From positions 705,857 through 769,856 of the forward strand of contig NZ_CH672427.1 in assembly GCF_000153205.1 (NCBI RefSeq): a stretch of DNA of 64,000 nucleotides, written 5' to 3'. The notes beneath the pieces are model-generated. The model did no database searches and was not told the DNA's origin. It saw only the letters and a program-made list of their open reading frames with translations. The stretch's first letter is position 1. Each line of letters starts with the position of its first letter. Origin of the DNA: Nitrococcus mobilis Nb-231. GTDB taxonomy: Bacteria > Pseudomonadota > Gammaproteobacteria > Nitrococcales > Nitrococcaceae. Both the position numbers and the translations under genes were made by a program. This document shows, in pieces, positions 18,828 to 27,529 of the stretch.

Positions 18828-20332
18828 CCCCGCTCCAGATCGATGGTATCGGCACGCAGTATCAGGCGCTCACCCTGAGCCTCCAATACCAGCTCGCCTG
18901 CGGCATGCAATACCACGCCCTCGCGGGAGAGCGCCAAGAAGCTGCCTTCGGCGATCTCCATCCGAATGGAGCCGTCGGCGTCGTTAAGCCGGATGCGCTG
19001 CCCGCCGCGGGTGGTGAACGTGTAGGGTCGGTGCGCAGCGCGTTTGCGTACTGCCTTCGGATCACGAGGCGGACCATCGAGCCGGTAGACGCCGCCGAGC
19101 ACGATGCCTCGCGACGGATCCCCGTCGGGCAGCGCAACCACCACTTGATCACCGACTTCGGGCAAAGCCACCAACCCCTTGCCGGCGCCCGCCCCCAACT
19201 GCATCACCATCATCCAGGTGCTCACGGCGTCACCGTATGAGTCGAGGTTGACCTGTACTCGATCCCGACCCTCGGGGTCATCGATGTCACAGACTTCACC
19301 CAGCACCACACTCGGTACCGAGGGGGCTCGGCCCGGGGACTCCGGGCGCGTGCTCAGCTCGCAGACGTAGCCGTTCTCGGCGTCAACGGTGTGCGTGACG
19401 AGCGTGAGCAGATAAGGACCCTCCAAGGTCGTTGCAACGCCACGTACCTGCACCCATTGACCGGGGCGCAATGCGACATCGCCCTCGGCCACCCCCCATA
19501 ACACCGCGCCGGCGGCCCGGCTGTGCGCCAACTCGGCCGTAGCCAGGGCTTCGGCTTCCAGGTCGCTTTCCAGAGGCAAGCCCAGCAGCGTACGTTGCGC
19601 CGCTCGGTCGCCATAAGCGGCACCCGGCAAAGCTCCGGCGTCATTGATGGAGCCTTGCCGCGGCTCACCGGTATGCGGATCCCAGCCCAGCACCTTGACT
19701 TCATCGATGGGACGCACGGCGTTGCATTCCACGCGCGCTTCGAATAATTCTTCGCCCAACATCAGCCGCAACGGCTGCACGCGCTCATCACGCCCGGCAA
19801 ACAGCCGCAGCAGGTCGTCTTCCACGACGAAATGCAGCCCGCTGCGGGCAGTATACTCCCGCAACAAAGCGAGATCGTGGGCGAAGCGTGGGACGATCCG
19901 GGGCCAGACCGGACCGCTCGCCTCGGCCGAGACCCGCAGGCCGGTCTCTACGGTCAAGGCACGGGCCAGTTCGACCGTCGTCACCTCCACATGGGTGCGC
20001 AACGTCTGACGGCGCTGCAGCCGCACCAGCGCATCGTAGGCCCGCGCCCGTAGGGCGAGCCCGCCCGAAGGCTCATGAACATGTTCGACCGCGGTAATCT
20101 CGCCGGTAAACACGGGAGCCGCTTGGTTGTCGATATACACGCGCAGGGGCCGTCCCGGAGCGAGGCCGGGCTGCTCCAGGCAGCGGCTAGCCACCATGGC
20201 GACCGACCAAGTCAGCTCGCACTGCGCCGGAGCATCCAGACACTGGCTCACTCGCAAGCTGGACAGACGCAGCGGTTCACGCACATCGACGCCGTCGACC
20301 CGAACCTTGGGTAGGACCTGCACGGGCTTCAT
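18824..20332 (-). CDS. VgrG-like spike protein of the contractile injection system
   Basis: This 502-aa protein is the central spike (Afp8 type). The N-terminal 340 residues resemble the gp27-like hub (for example RARAYDALVRLQRR and RFAHDLALLREYTARSGLHFVVEDD). The OB-fold is at about 345-430 (VVLGEVCDIDDPEGRDRVQV... QVVVALPDGDPSRGIVLGGVY). A short beta-helix needle end follows. It is compact, with no C-terminal effector extension. Four-base overlaps join it to the LysM gene before it and the tip gene after it. Confidence 0.9.
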   Translation of the reverse strand: MKPVQVLPKVRVDGVDVREPLRLSSLRVSQCLDAPAQCELTWSVAMVASRCLEQPGLAPGRPLRVYIDNQAAPVFTGEITAVEHVHEPSGGLALRARAYDALVRLQRRQTLRTHVEVTTVELARALTVETGLRVSAEASGPVWPRIVPRFAHDLALLREYTARSGLHFVVEDDLLRLFAGRDERVQPLRLMLGEELFEARVECNAVRPIDEVKVLGWDPHTGEPRQGSINDAGALPGAAYGDRAAQRTLLGLPLESDLEAEALATAELAHSRAAGAVLWGVAEGDVALRPGQWVQVRGVATTLEGPYLLTLVTHTVDAENGYVCELSTRPESPGRAPSVPSVVLGEVCDIDDPEGRDRVQVNLDSYGDAVSTWMMVMQLGAGAGKGLVALPEVGDQVVVALPDGDPSRGIVLGGVYRLDGPPRDPKAVRKRAAHRPYTFTTRGGQRIRLNDADGSIRMEIAEGSFLALSREGVVLHAAGELVLEAQGERLILRADTIDLERG

Positions 20333-21063
20333 GCATGACCTCCGCCGGTCCCGATCGTGAAATCCGCAGGCACTTGCAGCGGCCGCTCCAGCGGGCCCAG
20401 GGGATCATCCAGCCCATTGAGTTCGGCGAGCAAAGACCAGTACGCGGCATGACCACAGTGCTCGGCGGCGATCTGGTCGAGACGTTCGCCGCCGCTGATC
20501 GGCTCGTGTGTGACCCGCTCACCACCTGCGATCCGGCGCCGCGCTTCGTCCATGGCCAGGGGGGGCGGTGTGGGGTCGGTGCCTCGATCACGCAAGGCGC
20601 GGTTGACGCGCAGCAGTCGCAAGCGCAGCCAAGACCGGCGCGGCTGACCTTGCGCAGTAAATTGCTCGAGGCGTTCGGAGACCGCGGTCACGATCCCCGG
20701 TACATTCCAGCTCGTGCCCCACAACAAGCGGAGAATGGGTGGTCGTGCATAACGATCGGCACCGGTGTCGTTCTCGGCCAGATCCCAGATGGGACCGGTC
20801 AGGATACGCACATCACTTAGCGGCGGCGCATCCGGCCCTTGCACCGCCAACGCGACGTCGAACAGCAAATCGAGAGTCAATTCGGTGCGCCCGCCGCCGA
20901 CATAAAGCAGTGGATCATCACTGAGACCGGCGCCGCTTAGTGTGCCGCCGAGCGAGCGTCGGGCAGCAACACCAGCGCTGCGGCGAACCTCCAATTGTTC
21001 CGGGTTCAGTAGACAACGCAGATGAGCGCCGGTGCGCTCGATAAGCAGAACCACTTTTTCCAT
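20329..21063 (-). CDS. LysM-containing tail protein (Afp7 type)
   Basis: This 244-aa protein has an N-terminal CIS-type domain (VVLLIERTGAHLRCLLNPEQLEVRRSAG, then LTLDLLFDVAL). The C-terminal LysM-like module runs over about residues 190-240 (GGERLDQIAAEHCGHAAYWSLLAELNGL...PADFTI). In phage and eCIS particles this protein bridges the tube end and the baseplate hub. Its start codon overlaps the stop of the disordered protein before it. Confidence 0.85.
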   Translation of the reverse strand: MEKVVLLIERTGAHLRCLLNPEQLEVRRSAGVAARRSLGGTLSGAGLSDDPLLYVGGGRTELTLDLLFDVALAVQGPDAPPLSDVRILTGPIWDLAENDTGADRYARPPILRLLWGTSWNVPGIVTAVSERLEQFTAQGQPRRSWLRLRLLRVNRALRDRGTDPTPPPLAMDEARRRIAGGERVTHEPISGGERLDQIAAEHCGHAAYWSLLAELNGLDDPLGPLERPLQVPADFTIGTGGGHA

Positions 21064-22214
21064 TACACTCCCCGTTGCTCATTGCGCAGGCGCTGCCGGC
21101 GCTCGCACTCGAGCCTCGATTCCGCCTCGACGCTGGGTGACTCCTCCTGCGGATCCGGCAACAGAGCCGGCCAGGGATCATCTGGTCGGACTAACGACTC
21201 GATTTCCGACTCGACTTCGGCCGAAAAAGATCGACAATCCAAGGCTTGCAGCGGTAGCGCCGCTGCGGCCAAGAGCCGCTGCACAGCGGCCGACGGGCAA
21301 CGGCTGTCCGAGTCCGGCACGGCATTGTACGGTGAACTCTGCCATCGCTCTTGCGCCGCCGCCGCGCCGGGCGGCCTGTGCGACGCGACCCATTGGGGTT
21401 CCGACATCTCCGACCTCCACGGCTGCGGGGGAGCGGCCTCGGCCGGTAGCCGCGGCACGGAAAGGAACTCCGTAGCGGGACGGCGGGCCGCCGGTACGTG
21501 CAAGGGCAATTGCCGGCTCTCATCGCCTGGGGCCGCCCGAGGTCCGATTCCGTCGTGCAGTACTGATGTCGCTGGGCTTGCGGAGCAGGTGCAATAAGAC
21601 CTGCTCACCGCTTGTGTTGACTCCGTCCATAGCCACCCGGGCGCACCGGATTCAGCCATCGGCTGCGCTTCGGGGATTTCCTGCACCGCCACTGACCGGC
21701 AAGCGGTAGCCGGGAACACTGAATCGATGATTGGGTCTGTACGGGTACTGCGCGGATCCCCACCCGAATCGGGGCGGGCTGGCCGGCCGTGATGGGCCGA
21801 TGAGGACGGCTGGGTGCCGCGCGGCACCAAGGTGGCGGTGGCTAATCGTTCTCCCGTAACCGGCAGCGCCGCAGTGTAGTGGGGCGGCGTTTGGTCAGGC
21901 CGGTGGCACCCGCTAGCGGCGCTGGCAGCGACCGGGGGGCGTGGCCAAAATACCGATCCGGGCCGCTCGGCTGACGATACCGAAGCCGGCCGCAATAAGT
22001 AGGGTGCGCGGCGACGCACCACGGCGCCCCATGCCTCCCGAGCGCAGCGCTGGGCGGTCTCGAAGTCGATGTCAGGCGCCGCTGGCGGCGCGCGGTGCCG
22101 AGCGGCCCGAGCTCGCAAGCGAACCCTTTGCGCCCACAGACGTCCCCAGAGTCGGGCGAGCCCGCGCTGCAGTGCCTGCAACGCCGAGCGGCGCGCCAGC
22201 GTCTTCGCGCGCAC
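21063..22214 (-). CDS. Long low-complexity protein inside the tail operon, function unknown
   Basis: This 383-aa product has an arginine-rich helical N-terminus (about residues 1-80, many RAR and LWGRLW turns). About 250 residues rich in Pro, Ser, Ala and Arg follow, with little predicted fold, and then a short acidic helix at the end. It starts at GTG with GAGGGG overlapping the stop of the tube gene, and its TAA overlaps the next ATG, so it is probably translated. Small proteins (Afp6 type) occupy this slot elsewhere, so this would be a greatly enlarged form. I do not recognise the sequence. Confidence 0.6.
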   Translation of the reverse strand: MRAKTLARRSALQALQRGLARLWGRLWAQRVRLRARAARHRAPPAAPDIDFETAQRCAREAWGAVVRRRAPYLLRPASVSSAERPGSVFWPRPPVAASAASGCHRPDQTPPHYTAALPVTGERLATATLVPRGTQPSSSAHHGRPARPDSGGDPRSTRTDPIIDSVFPATACRSVAVQEIPEAQPMAESGAPGWLWTESTQAVSRSYCTCSASPATSVLHDGIGPRAAPGDESRQLPLHVPAARRPATEFLSVPRLPAEAAPPQPWRSEMSEPQWVASHRPPGAAAAQERWQSSPYNAVPDSDSRCPSAAVQRLLAAAALPLQALDCRSFSAEVESEIESLVRPDDPWPALLPDPQEESPSVEAESRLECERRQRLRNEQRGV

Positions 22215-22219
22215 CGGAG

Positions 22220-22717
22220 CTACCCCTCGGCCACCGCTTCACCGCCACCGCCGGCCGGCACACGTTCGAGTTCGTCGAACACCAGCACCAGCGTCTCCAC
22301 CGCCACCTGGTTGCCCAACGCATCGAGCGGTGCGCCGCGCCAAGTCCGAGGCCAGGCGTTGCGGAGATTCCAACGCATGACCTCGGTCGCGCCATCGTGG
22401 CCGAACATGACCACCGAGACGTTGCGACGCTCCACCGTGCCGGCGACGGAGGCTTGCATCCAACGCCAGAGTTGCATCGAGCGGCTCATACCGTAACGCA
22501 ACGTCAGGTCGGCGTACTCGACTCGCCCTGGCAAGCGGTGCACGATCTGATTGGCCCCGGCCTCACGGTATTTGATGGCTTCCACATCCACGCCGAGCCC
22601 GCTGCACTCCACGAAGCGTCCTTCGGTAACGCCGTTGATATCGATCGCGAAATGAAAGGAGGTGTAGGGATCGGACCATTGGCCTGTCGTTCCCTCAGGA
22701 TTCCGAGTTTCGGGCAT
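22220..22717 (-). CDS. Contractile injection system inner tube protein
   Basis: The 165-aa protein is of the T4 gp19/Afp1-5 tube family. The typical start is DPYTSFHFAIDINGVTEGRFVECSGLG, the middle LPGRVEYADLTLRYGM and the end ALGNQVAVETLVLVFDELER. Stacked rings form the hollow tube expelled on contraction. Only one tube gene is visible, whereas many eCIS have two or three. Confidence 0.92.
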   Translation of the reverse strand: MPETRNPEGTTGQWSDPYTSFHFAIDINGVTEGRFVECSGLGVDVEAIKYREAGANQIVHRLPGRVEYADLTLRYGMSRSMQLWRWMQASVAGTVERRNVSVVMFGHDGATEVMRWNLRNAWPRTWRGAPLDALGNQVAVETLVLVFDELERVPAGGGGEAVAEG

Positions 22718-22798
22718 CGCGGCTATCCCCCGTATGCTTTTCTTGGTGCGTTTCCCTTAACGGATGCTTAGGCGCATGCAAGCGCGCGTCCTTTTTAT

Positions 22799-24025
22799 TC
22801 ACCCTTGTGACTGCACTTCGGTCTCGGCGCCACCCACCCCCTGGCCGATCTGGAAGATCACGAACTCGGCCGGCTTCACCGGTGCCAGGCCGATTCGGGT
22901 CACGACCTGCCCGGCATCGATCACCTCCGAGGGGTTGGTCTCGGCATCGCACTGCACGAAGAAGGCTTCCTCCGGGGTGGCGCCCAGTAATGCGCCTTGG
23001 CGCCACAGCAAGGTGAGAAAAGCCGAGACATCCCGCACGATGGCCTTCCACAGATCCGGCCCATTCGGCTCGAACACCACCCAGCGCGTACTCTGGATGA
23101 TGGACTCCTTCACCATGTTGAACAGCCGGCGCACGTTCACGTAGCGCCACTGGCTTGCGGCCGGGGCCAGCGTACGGGCACCCCAGACCCGAATCCCCTC
23201 GCGCGGGAAAAAACGAATGCAATTGATGCCCTGAGGATTGAGCTCGCCCTGTTCGTGCCGAGTAAGACGGTAGCTCACGTTGAGCGCGCCACGCACCACC
23301 TCGTTCGCCGGCGCCTTATGGACCCCGCGGGCGGCGTCGCTGCGGGCGTAGATCCCAGCCAAGTGTCCGGCGGGCGGCATGGTAATCAGATTGTGGGGCG
23401 CCAGCGGGTCGCGCCCGACGATCCAGGGGAAATACACCGCCCCGTAGCCGTCGTCCGAATTGCGGGGACGCAGGCCATCGTGGCCGGCACCGCCGGCTAG
23501 CGGATCCCTGGACTCATCCGCCGCCTTCTTGCCGTTGGCCTTGGCCGAGGCCACCTGGGTCAAGGCGTTGATCGACGGTATGGACTCGGGCCCGTCAAGG
23601 ATCGCCACCCGATCCTCCATGCGTTCACAGTGGCTCAACACCGCATCGTAAGCCGCCGCCGAAGTGAATCCGGGAGCTGCTACGATGGCAACCTCGTCGA
23701 TCGCCTCGAGCGCTCCCAAACCTTTGCGGCTGCCCGTCAGCTCGTTCGCATCCCGGCAATTCACCACGTAGCAGCGGCTGCCGCCGTTAAGGAAAAAACC
23801 ATTGACGGCTTGTGCCAAGGGGGTGCTGTCGACGTTCTGGGATGCTTGCGCAAAAACCCGCAAAAAGTGCGACCAGCTATTGATCGCCACCGGCTCATGA
23901 GGGCGGGCCTCGGCATTCGGTGTCAGGCCGACGAAACCGGCAGTACTGGTCCCTACGGCTTGGATCGGCCGGGCGCCGGAGGGAACCTCCTCCACATACA
24001 CACCGGGTGTAAGGTAGTTCGGCAT
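22799..24025 (-). CDS. Contractile injection system sheath protein
   Basis: This 408-aa sheath protein begins with the universal pattern LTPGVYVEEVPSGARPIQAVGTSTAGFVGLT and ends with the C-terminal handshake region (NVRRLFNMVKESI, ATPEEAFFVQCD, RIGLAPVKPAEFVIFQI). The sheath shortens to drive the tube through a membrane. A single, compact sheath is present; Afp and PVC clusters encode three. AGGAGG lies upstream of the ATG. Confidence 0.95.
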   Translation of the reverse strand: MPNYLTPGVYVEEVPSGARPIQAVGTSTAGFVGLTPNAEARPHEPVAINSWSHFLRVFAQASQNVDSTPLAQAVNGFFLNGGSRCYVVNCRDANELTGSRKGLGALEAIDEVAIVAAPGFTSAAAYDAVLSHCERMEDRVAILDGPESIPSINALTQVASAKANGKKAADESRDPLAGGAGHDGLRPRNSDDGYGAVYFPWIVGRDPLAPHNLITMPPAGHLAGIYARSDAARGVHKAPANEVVRGALNVSYRLTRHEQGELNPQGINCIRFFPREGIRVWGARTLAPAASQWRYVNVRRLFNMVKESIIQSTRWVVFEPNGPDLWKAIVRDVSAFLTLLWRQGALLGATPEEAFFVQCDAETNPSEVIDAGQVVTRIGLAPVKPAEFVIFQIGQGVGGAETEVQSQG

Positions 24026-24052
24026 CGATGGCTCCTCCTGCCTGGACTGTGA

Positions 24053-24769
24053 TCAATCACCTGGCAGCTGCAGGCGCAGCAGCCAAGGACGATGCTCCGT
24101 GATCGTTGCGGGGATTGGAAAGCGCTGCTCAACACCCCGGGCCTGTACACGCACCCACCCGGATTCGGCGCCCGAACCGGCATTGGGCATACACAGTCGA
24201 AACGCGCCACGATGATCGCTGCGAACCACACGTCCAGTAGCCAGCAGCTCGATCTCGGCACCGGCTATCGGGGTATCGTCGATCCCCACGACACACCCGT
24301 GAACGGTCACAAGACCGGCCAGATCCAGCCGATGCGTCCGCACGGCGGTGAGCACCGGGCGCACTACACGCTCTGTCAGACAGGCCTCCAACTGAAAGGC
24401 CGGCCGAGGTGTTACGCCGTATGCCAGCCACAAAGACGGGGGCAACTCGGCGCTGAGCAATTCCATCCCGGATTGACGGTCAACTGCCGCCAGCAGCGCC
24501 AACAGCGCTTGCTCCGACTGGGCTTCGTCATTGGGTCCGCTTACCGCGATCAGGTAGCACAGGCGCGCCAAGGGACGTTCGGGAGGCGGCTGGCGCGGCG
24601 CGCCATGAGCCCGGCGCTGCGGGTCGGGACGAGCGGCCAGCAGCAGCGCAGTCACAACGAGCCCTTCCGCCGCCGGCACGAAGCCGTGCGCGAAGCGGGC
24701 GGCAAGCCCGCGCTCGCCGAGGTCCACCGTCCAAGCACGGAAAGTAGCGTGGATCATCGCAAGATCCAT
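24053..24769 (-). CDS. DUF4255 (Afp16/Pvc16-type) terminator protein with a carboxypeptidase-like domain
   Basis: The 238-aa product has an N-terminal DUF4255-type region (about residues 1-150, including a transition at PERPLARLCYLIAV and a terminal ELPPSLWLAYG). A C-terminal beta-sandwich resembling carboxypeptidase regulatory-like repeats follows (VHGCVVGIDDTPIAGAEIEL, SDHRGAFRL). DUF4255 proteins cap the sheath/tube distal end and set its length in eCIS. ATG 24769 is preceded by GGAGG; the longer frame from 25126 reads into unrelated sequence. It is the first clear gene of the operon. Confidence 0.8.
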   Translation of the reverse strand: MDLAMIHATFRAWTVDLGERGLAARFAHGFVPAAEGLVVTALLLAARPDPQRRAHGAPRQPPPERPLARLCYLIAVSGPNDEAQSEQALLALLAAVDRQSGMELLSAELPPSLWLAYGVTPRPAFQLEACLTERVVRPVLTAVRTHRLDLAGLVTVHGCVVGIDDTPIAGAEIELLATGRVVRSDHRGAFRLCMPNAGSGAESGWVRVQARGVEQRFPIPATITEHRPWLLRLQLPGD

Positions 24770-25002
24770 ACGGCGCCTCCGCGACAAGCGATGGCCAATG
24801 CGCGTGCAGGCAACCCCTGCGGGGTGGTTCGTCGGATCAAGGCCCAAGCGGCCTTTACGGTCAGCCGCACGCAAGGTGCCGCGAGGCGCTTCTGCGCGCA
24901 TGCCAAACCAGCGCCGAGGAGAAGAATGATGGAGGCGCTGATGCCAGCGTACCGGCCATCGTGCGGTCTGGTTGCGAGCCAAAAAAATCCGTGCAACCGC
25001 AT
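24754..25002 (-). CDS. Possible small membrane protein ahead of the DUF4255 gene
   Basis: An 82-codon frame has a hydrophobic stretch (GISASIILLLGAGLACA) and its stop overlaps the DUF4255 start by 16 bases. GGAGA lies nine bases before ATG 25002. I recognise no family, and the region is GC-rich enough to give chance frames, so it may not be a gene. Confidence 0.25.
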   Translation of the reverse strand: MRLHGFFWLATRPHDGRYAGISASIILLLGAGLACAQKRLAAPCVRLTVKAAWALIRRTTPQGLPARALAIACRGGAVWILR

Positions 25003-25387
25003 CCCCTGCATTCTCCAAGCAGCGAGATCGATTCGACCGCGCTACCAAATCATACGCAGACAGTGGAATCAATGTGAACCAGCGCGGTGCTCTTGTTTTG
25101 TGTTCTAAGGCTATCAAACAGTTCAAACGAAAACTAAGACTTGGTTAACAAACACCGTGGCGCTGCCAGCTCGAAAAGACCAGATGTAGCCGTCGTCGCA
25201 TAGATATGTAGCAAATCAGTTACAACTTCTTCGCCAAGCCAAGCTTAATAGATTCCCCAACCTTATGAAAAGCAAAAAAAATATTGTTATGGAATAAATA
25301 TTGCAGTATTTTAATCCGATTATTTTTTCTTCATTACAAATAAATATAAAGCACAAGATTAAGATAAAAATATTAGAGAGGGCTTCG
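25003..25387. other. Intergenic region becoming AT-rich, divergent promoters likely
   Basis: No gene is supported. From about 25200 the sequence becomes very AT-rich (25260-25380), unlike the GC-rich operon on the left. It lies between the start of the injection-system operon (leftward) and the PEP-CTERM-like gene (rightward), so promoters for both are expected here; I cannot place boxes with confidence. Confidence 0.4.
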
Positions 25388-26131
25388 ATGAGAATAAGTA
25401 TTCAAATAAAGTTAGCTGCAATTGTCTTTGCCACGCTGTCAGTGGGCTTTGCAGTACCGGCGCATGCCGTAGCAGTGTTCGGTGCCGGTGTCACGACTTC
25501 CCTACAGGTGACCGATATCAGAGATGATAACGGAATCGAACTCATTGCAAATCAGACAGCTACCGTTTTTGGCTCTGCCTCGACCGGGCAAGCGTTCGCC
25601 GAGGCTAGCGCGACCAGTCTGGTCTTCGGCGATTCAAGTGCCAGCTTGACCGACACCGTCGCGTTTGCTGGCCTTACCCCAACTGGGGGAGCATTCGCCA
25701 TTGCGAGCGCACTCTCGACAGGCCTGACCTTCATCAACAACGCAACGACCACCGATCTGATCGCCTCCCTTATTTTGGATTTCAGCTTTAGTGGTTTTGC
25801 TATCTTCGATCCTCTTGGTCGCGAGTTTGCCATCTCGAAAATCGCGATTCGCGTTCTTGGCCCCTATGGGTTTGGGGGAGCAGCTGCTGTAGATCTCATT
25901 GATCCTATACTTGCTAGCACTTCCATTCTGAATCCATTTGGGGGCAGTGGCGCGGTGTCTTTTGCCGTCTTTGTGCCTTCACTAGCCACCCAACCTATAT
26001 TGATTAAAATCGAAGCATTCGGCCGAGCCCAGGTAACTGAGCCGAGCATCCTAGTTTTGTTTGGCATGGGACTGTTGGCCCTAATTGGCCTGCACACTGT
26101 TTTATCCGAAAAAGAGTCGGCTTGGCTTTGA
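25388..26131 (+). CDS. Exported protein with a PEP-CTERM-like C-terminal sorting region
   Basis: This 247-aa protein has a clear signal peptide (IQIKLAAIVFATLSVGFAVPAHA). The mature part is rich in Ala, Ser and Thr with beta character. The C-terminus TEPSILVLFGMGLLALIGL resembles the PEP-CTERM signal (VPEPS plus membrane helix) recognised by exosortases. The usual arginine cluster after the helix is missing; the tail ends in acidic residues. AGAGAGG precedes ATG 25388 by six bases. It is probably a surface or extracellular-matrix protein; no exosortase is in the window. Confidence 0.75.
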   Translation: MRISIQIKLAAIVFATLSVGFAVPAHAVAVFGAGVTTSLQVTDIRDDNGIELIANQTATVFGSASTGQAFAEASATSLVFGDSSASLTDTVAFAGLTPTGGAFAIASALSTGLTFINNATTTDLIASLILDFSFSGFAIFDPLGREFAISKIAIRVLGPYGFGGAAAVDLIDPILASTSILNPFGGSGAVSFAVFVPSLATQPILIKIEAFGRAQVTEPSILVLFGMGLLALIGLHTVLSEKESAWL

Positions 26132-26701
26132 ATTCAAGCGGACAAGCCAAAGCGATTTTTCGTGCAAGGGTTCTAACGTAACCCGGCCAGGCATATCCAC
26201 GCCTTGCGTCGCTCCCATTGGCGCCGAATCGACTGGTGGTAACGAACTCGGTCTGCTTGCGAAACAAGGGCTGCAGCCCGGTTGGCAGGCCAACGATTCA
26301 CGCTCAAGCGGGCCGCACCCCAAGACATCCTGACCGAGGGGGGGAAGCACAAACAAACCAAAAGGTGGAGTTCACCGCGGAAGATCTCGTTCGCTACGCT
26401 ACCTCCAAAGACGTAATTGGTGTTGCATAAGTGGATTTAATCCATTGTGGGTATTTAGAATCAATCAATAGTTTTATCAGACTATTGTTTAATTGCTTTA
26501 CAGTGGATTTTCGAAAAAAATAACAAGTGCGGAAGATCGAAGGAAGCGTTGATTAATTGCCTTCTTGCTCATTCCGGCGAAAGCAGGTTAAGAAAAATCA
26601 AGAAACTGGACACCGGCCTTCGCCGGTGTGACAAATCGATCAGCGCCTCCCAAACGGTCCGCCGTTCCGCTCAACACAGCCTATTAACAGGAGCGACGAT
26701 T
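26132..26701. other. Intergenic stretch without a recognisable gene
   Basis: Short open frames occur on both strands but have no ribosome site or family motif. Its right part contains a repetitive hairpin element (26568-26634) and then the ribosome site of the next gene (AGGAG at 26690-26694). The segment near 26430-26530 is AT-rich and may hold the promoter of the small exported-protein operon. Confidence 0.4.
26568..26634. repeat. REP/dRS3-like extragenic palindrome
   Basis: The left end reads CATTCCGGCGAAAGCAGG and the right end is a hairpin, ACACCGGC-CTTC-GCCGGTGT (26610-26629), followed by GACA. This is the layout of the common proteobacterial dispersed repeat built on ATTCCSGCGAAAGC and its complement. 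It is imperfect here. I cannot count copies elsewhere in the genome. Confidence 0.5.
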
Positions 26702-27139
26702 ATGAACAACAAGCTGCTGACTCTGATGGCCGGTGCCGCCTTGGTGGTCGGCGTGAGTGCCGCTCAGGCGGGCGAGCCGATGCAACTGGCGGGCGCTCAG
26801 ATGGATGCGGTTACCGCTGGCACCAACGGCCCCTACTACACCTACTTTCAGTTGGACTTGGTCGACGTCAATTTCGATACGACCAATAAGTTCAAGACCA
26901 AAATCACCTACGACCCAAACTTCGAGGGCAACTCGGCGGCGGCTGGCGCCAAGGGTGATGCGAGCAATCCATACGTGTTCCCCGTCGGAGTTGATCCGTG
27001 CGGGTGTGCATACATATATGGAAAAATTCCAACCGAGTCGTTCACCAAAGCGGACACTCTGGCGGTAACGGAATTTAACGGCGGCTCGTTCTCGTTCTCG
27101 AGCAGCGCGGCCGCGATCAAGGCAGTAGGAGGGCCTTAG
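26702..27139 (+). CDS. Small exported protein 1 with an LxxxQMDAVTAG processing-like motif
   Basis: This 145-aa protein starts with a standard signal peptide ending AAQA. The motif MQLAGAQMDAVTAG follows (about residues 27-40). The motif resembles the double-glycine leader end L-T-x-x-E-L-x-x-V-x-G-G cut by C39 peptidases. The remaining 105 residues are polar, with a Cys pair (PCGC), and end FSFSSSAAAIKAVGGP. ATG 26702 follows AGGAG. Three relatives lie downstream and an exported C39 peptidase is at 29900. Its role as a secreted, processed structural or signalling protein is inference. Confidence 0.75.
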   Translation: MNNKLLTLMAGAALVVGVSAAQAGEPMQLAGAQMDAVTAGTNGPYYTYFQLDLVDVNFDTTNKFKTKITYDPNFEGNSAAAGAKGDASNPYVFPVGVDPCGCAYIYGKIPTESFTKADTLAVTEFNGGSFSFSSSAAAIKAVGGP

Positions 27140-27529
27140 TTGTAGTAACGGACGTAGCCGCATGCGCTTGAAGCCCTATGAGCCCCATGCCTCGGCATGG
27201 GGCTCCTTCTGTCTAACTATACCGAACTCACCGATGAGAGGCTCGGACCCGATTCGGTCCCCTGCACGTGCGGCGCGGCCACGGGCGTCGTGACGTCTAA
27301 GCCAGCTGATTCAGGTTAGGGCAACCAATGGCGGTACCCCTCCTATCCAACTAAAAGAGGATAAAAATTAAAGCATCCATGCGCTAGGCTTTAAATGAGC
27401 CGTTTTCCCAATCAGCAATCATCGTAGTGAACAGAATGGGAATTACGATCGTAGCTAACGCACCGGGTTTGCGCCCAAGCGTGCCGACTAAGGGTTTACG
27501 AATATAGGGAACACTTGGGGAACAACGCA
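27140..27529. other. Intergenic stretch after exported protein 1
   Basis: Apart from the terminator hairpin at its left end, no gene is seen. A short segment upstream of 27530 is less GC-rich and may contain a separate promoter for exported protein 2. Confidence 0.4.
27181..27204 (+). terminator. Rho-independent-like terminator after exported protein 1
   Basis: An inverted repeat AGCCCCATGCC / GGCATGGGGCT forms a 10-11 bp stem with a tiny loop and is followed by CCTTCTGTCT, a moderate T-rich tail. It lies 42 bases past the stop of the exported protein gene. Confidence 0.6.

Noticed and set aside
12702-24769. Type VI secretion system because of a VgrG-like protein
   Set aside because: There are no TssB/C, TssJ/L/M, ClpV or Hcp genes; the DUF4255, LysM and J-like proteins point to the eCIS group.
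24092-25108. A 338-codon plus-strand frame
   Set aside because: Antisense to the DUF4255 gene; no recognisable domain and no ribosome site.
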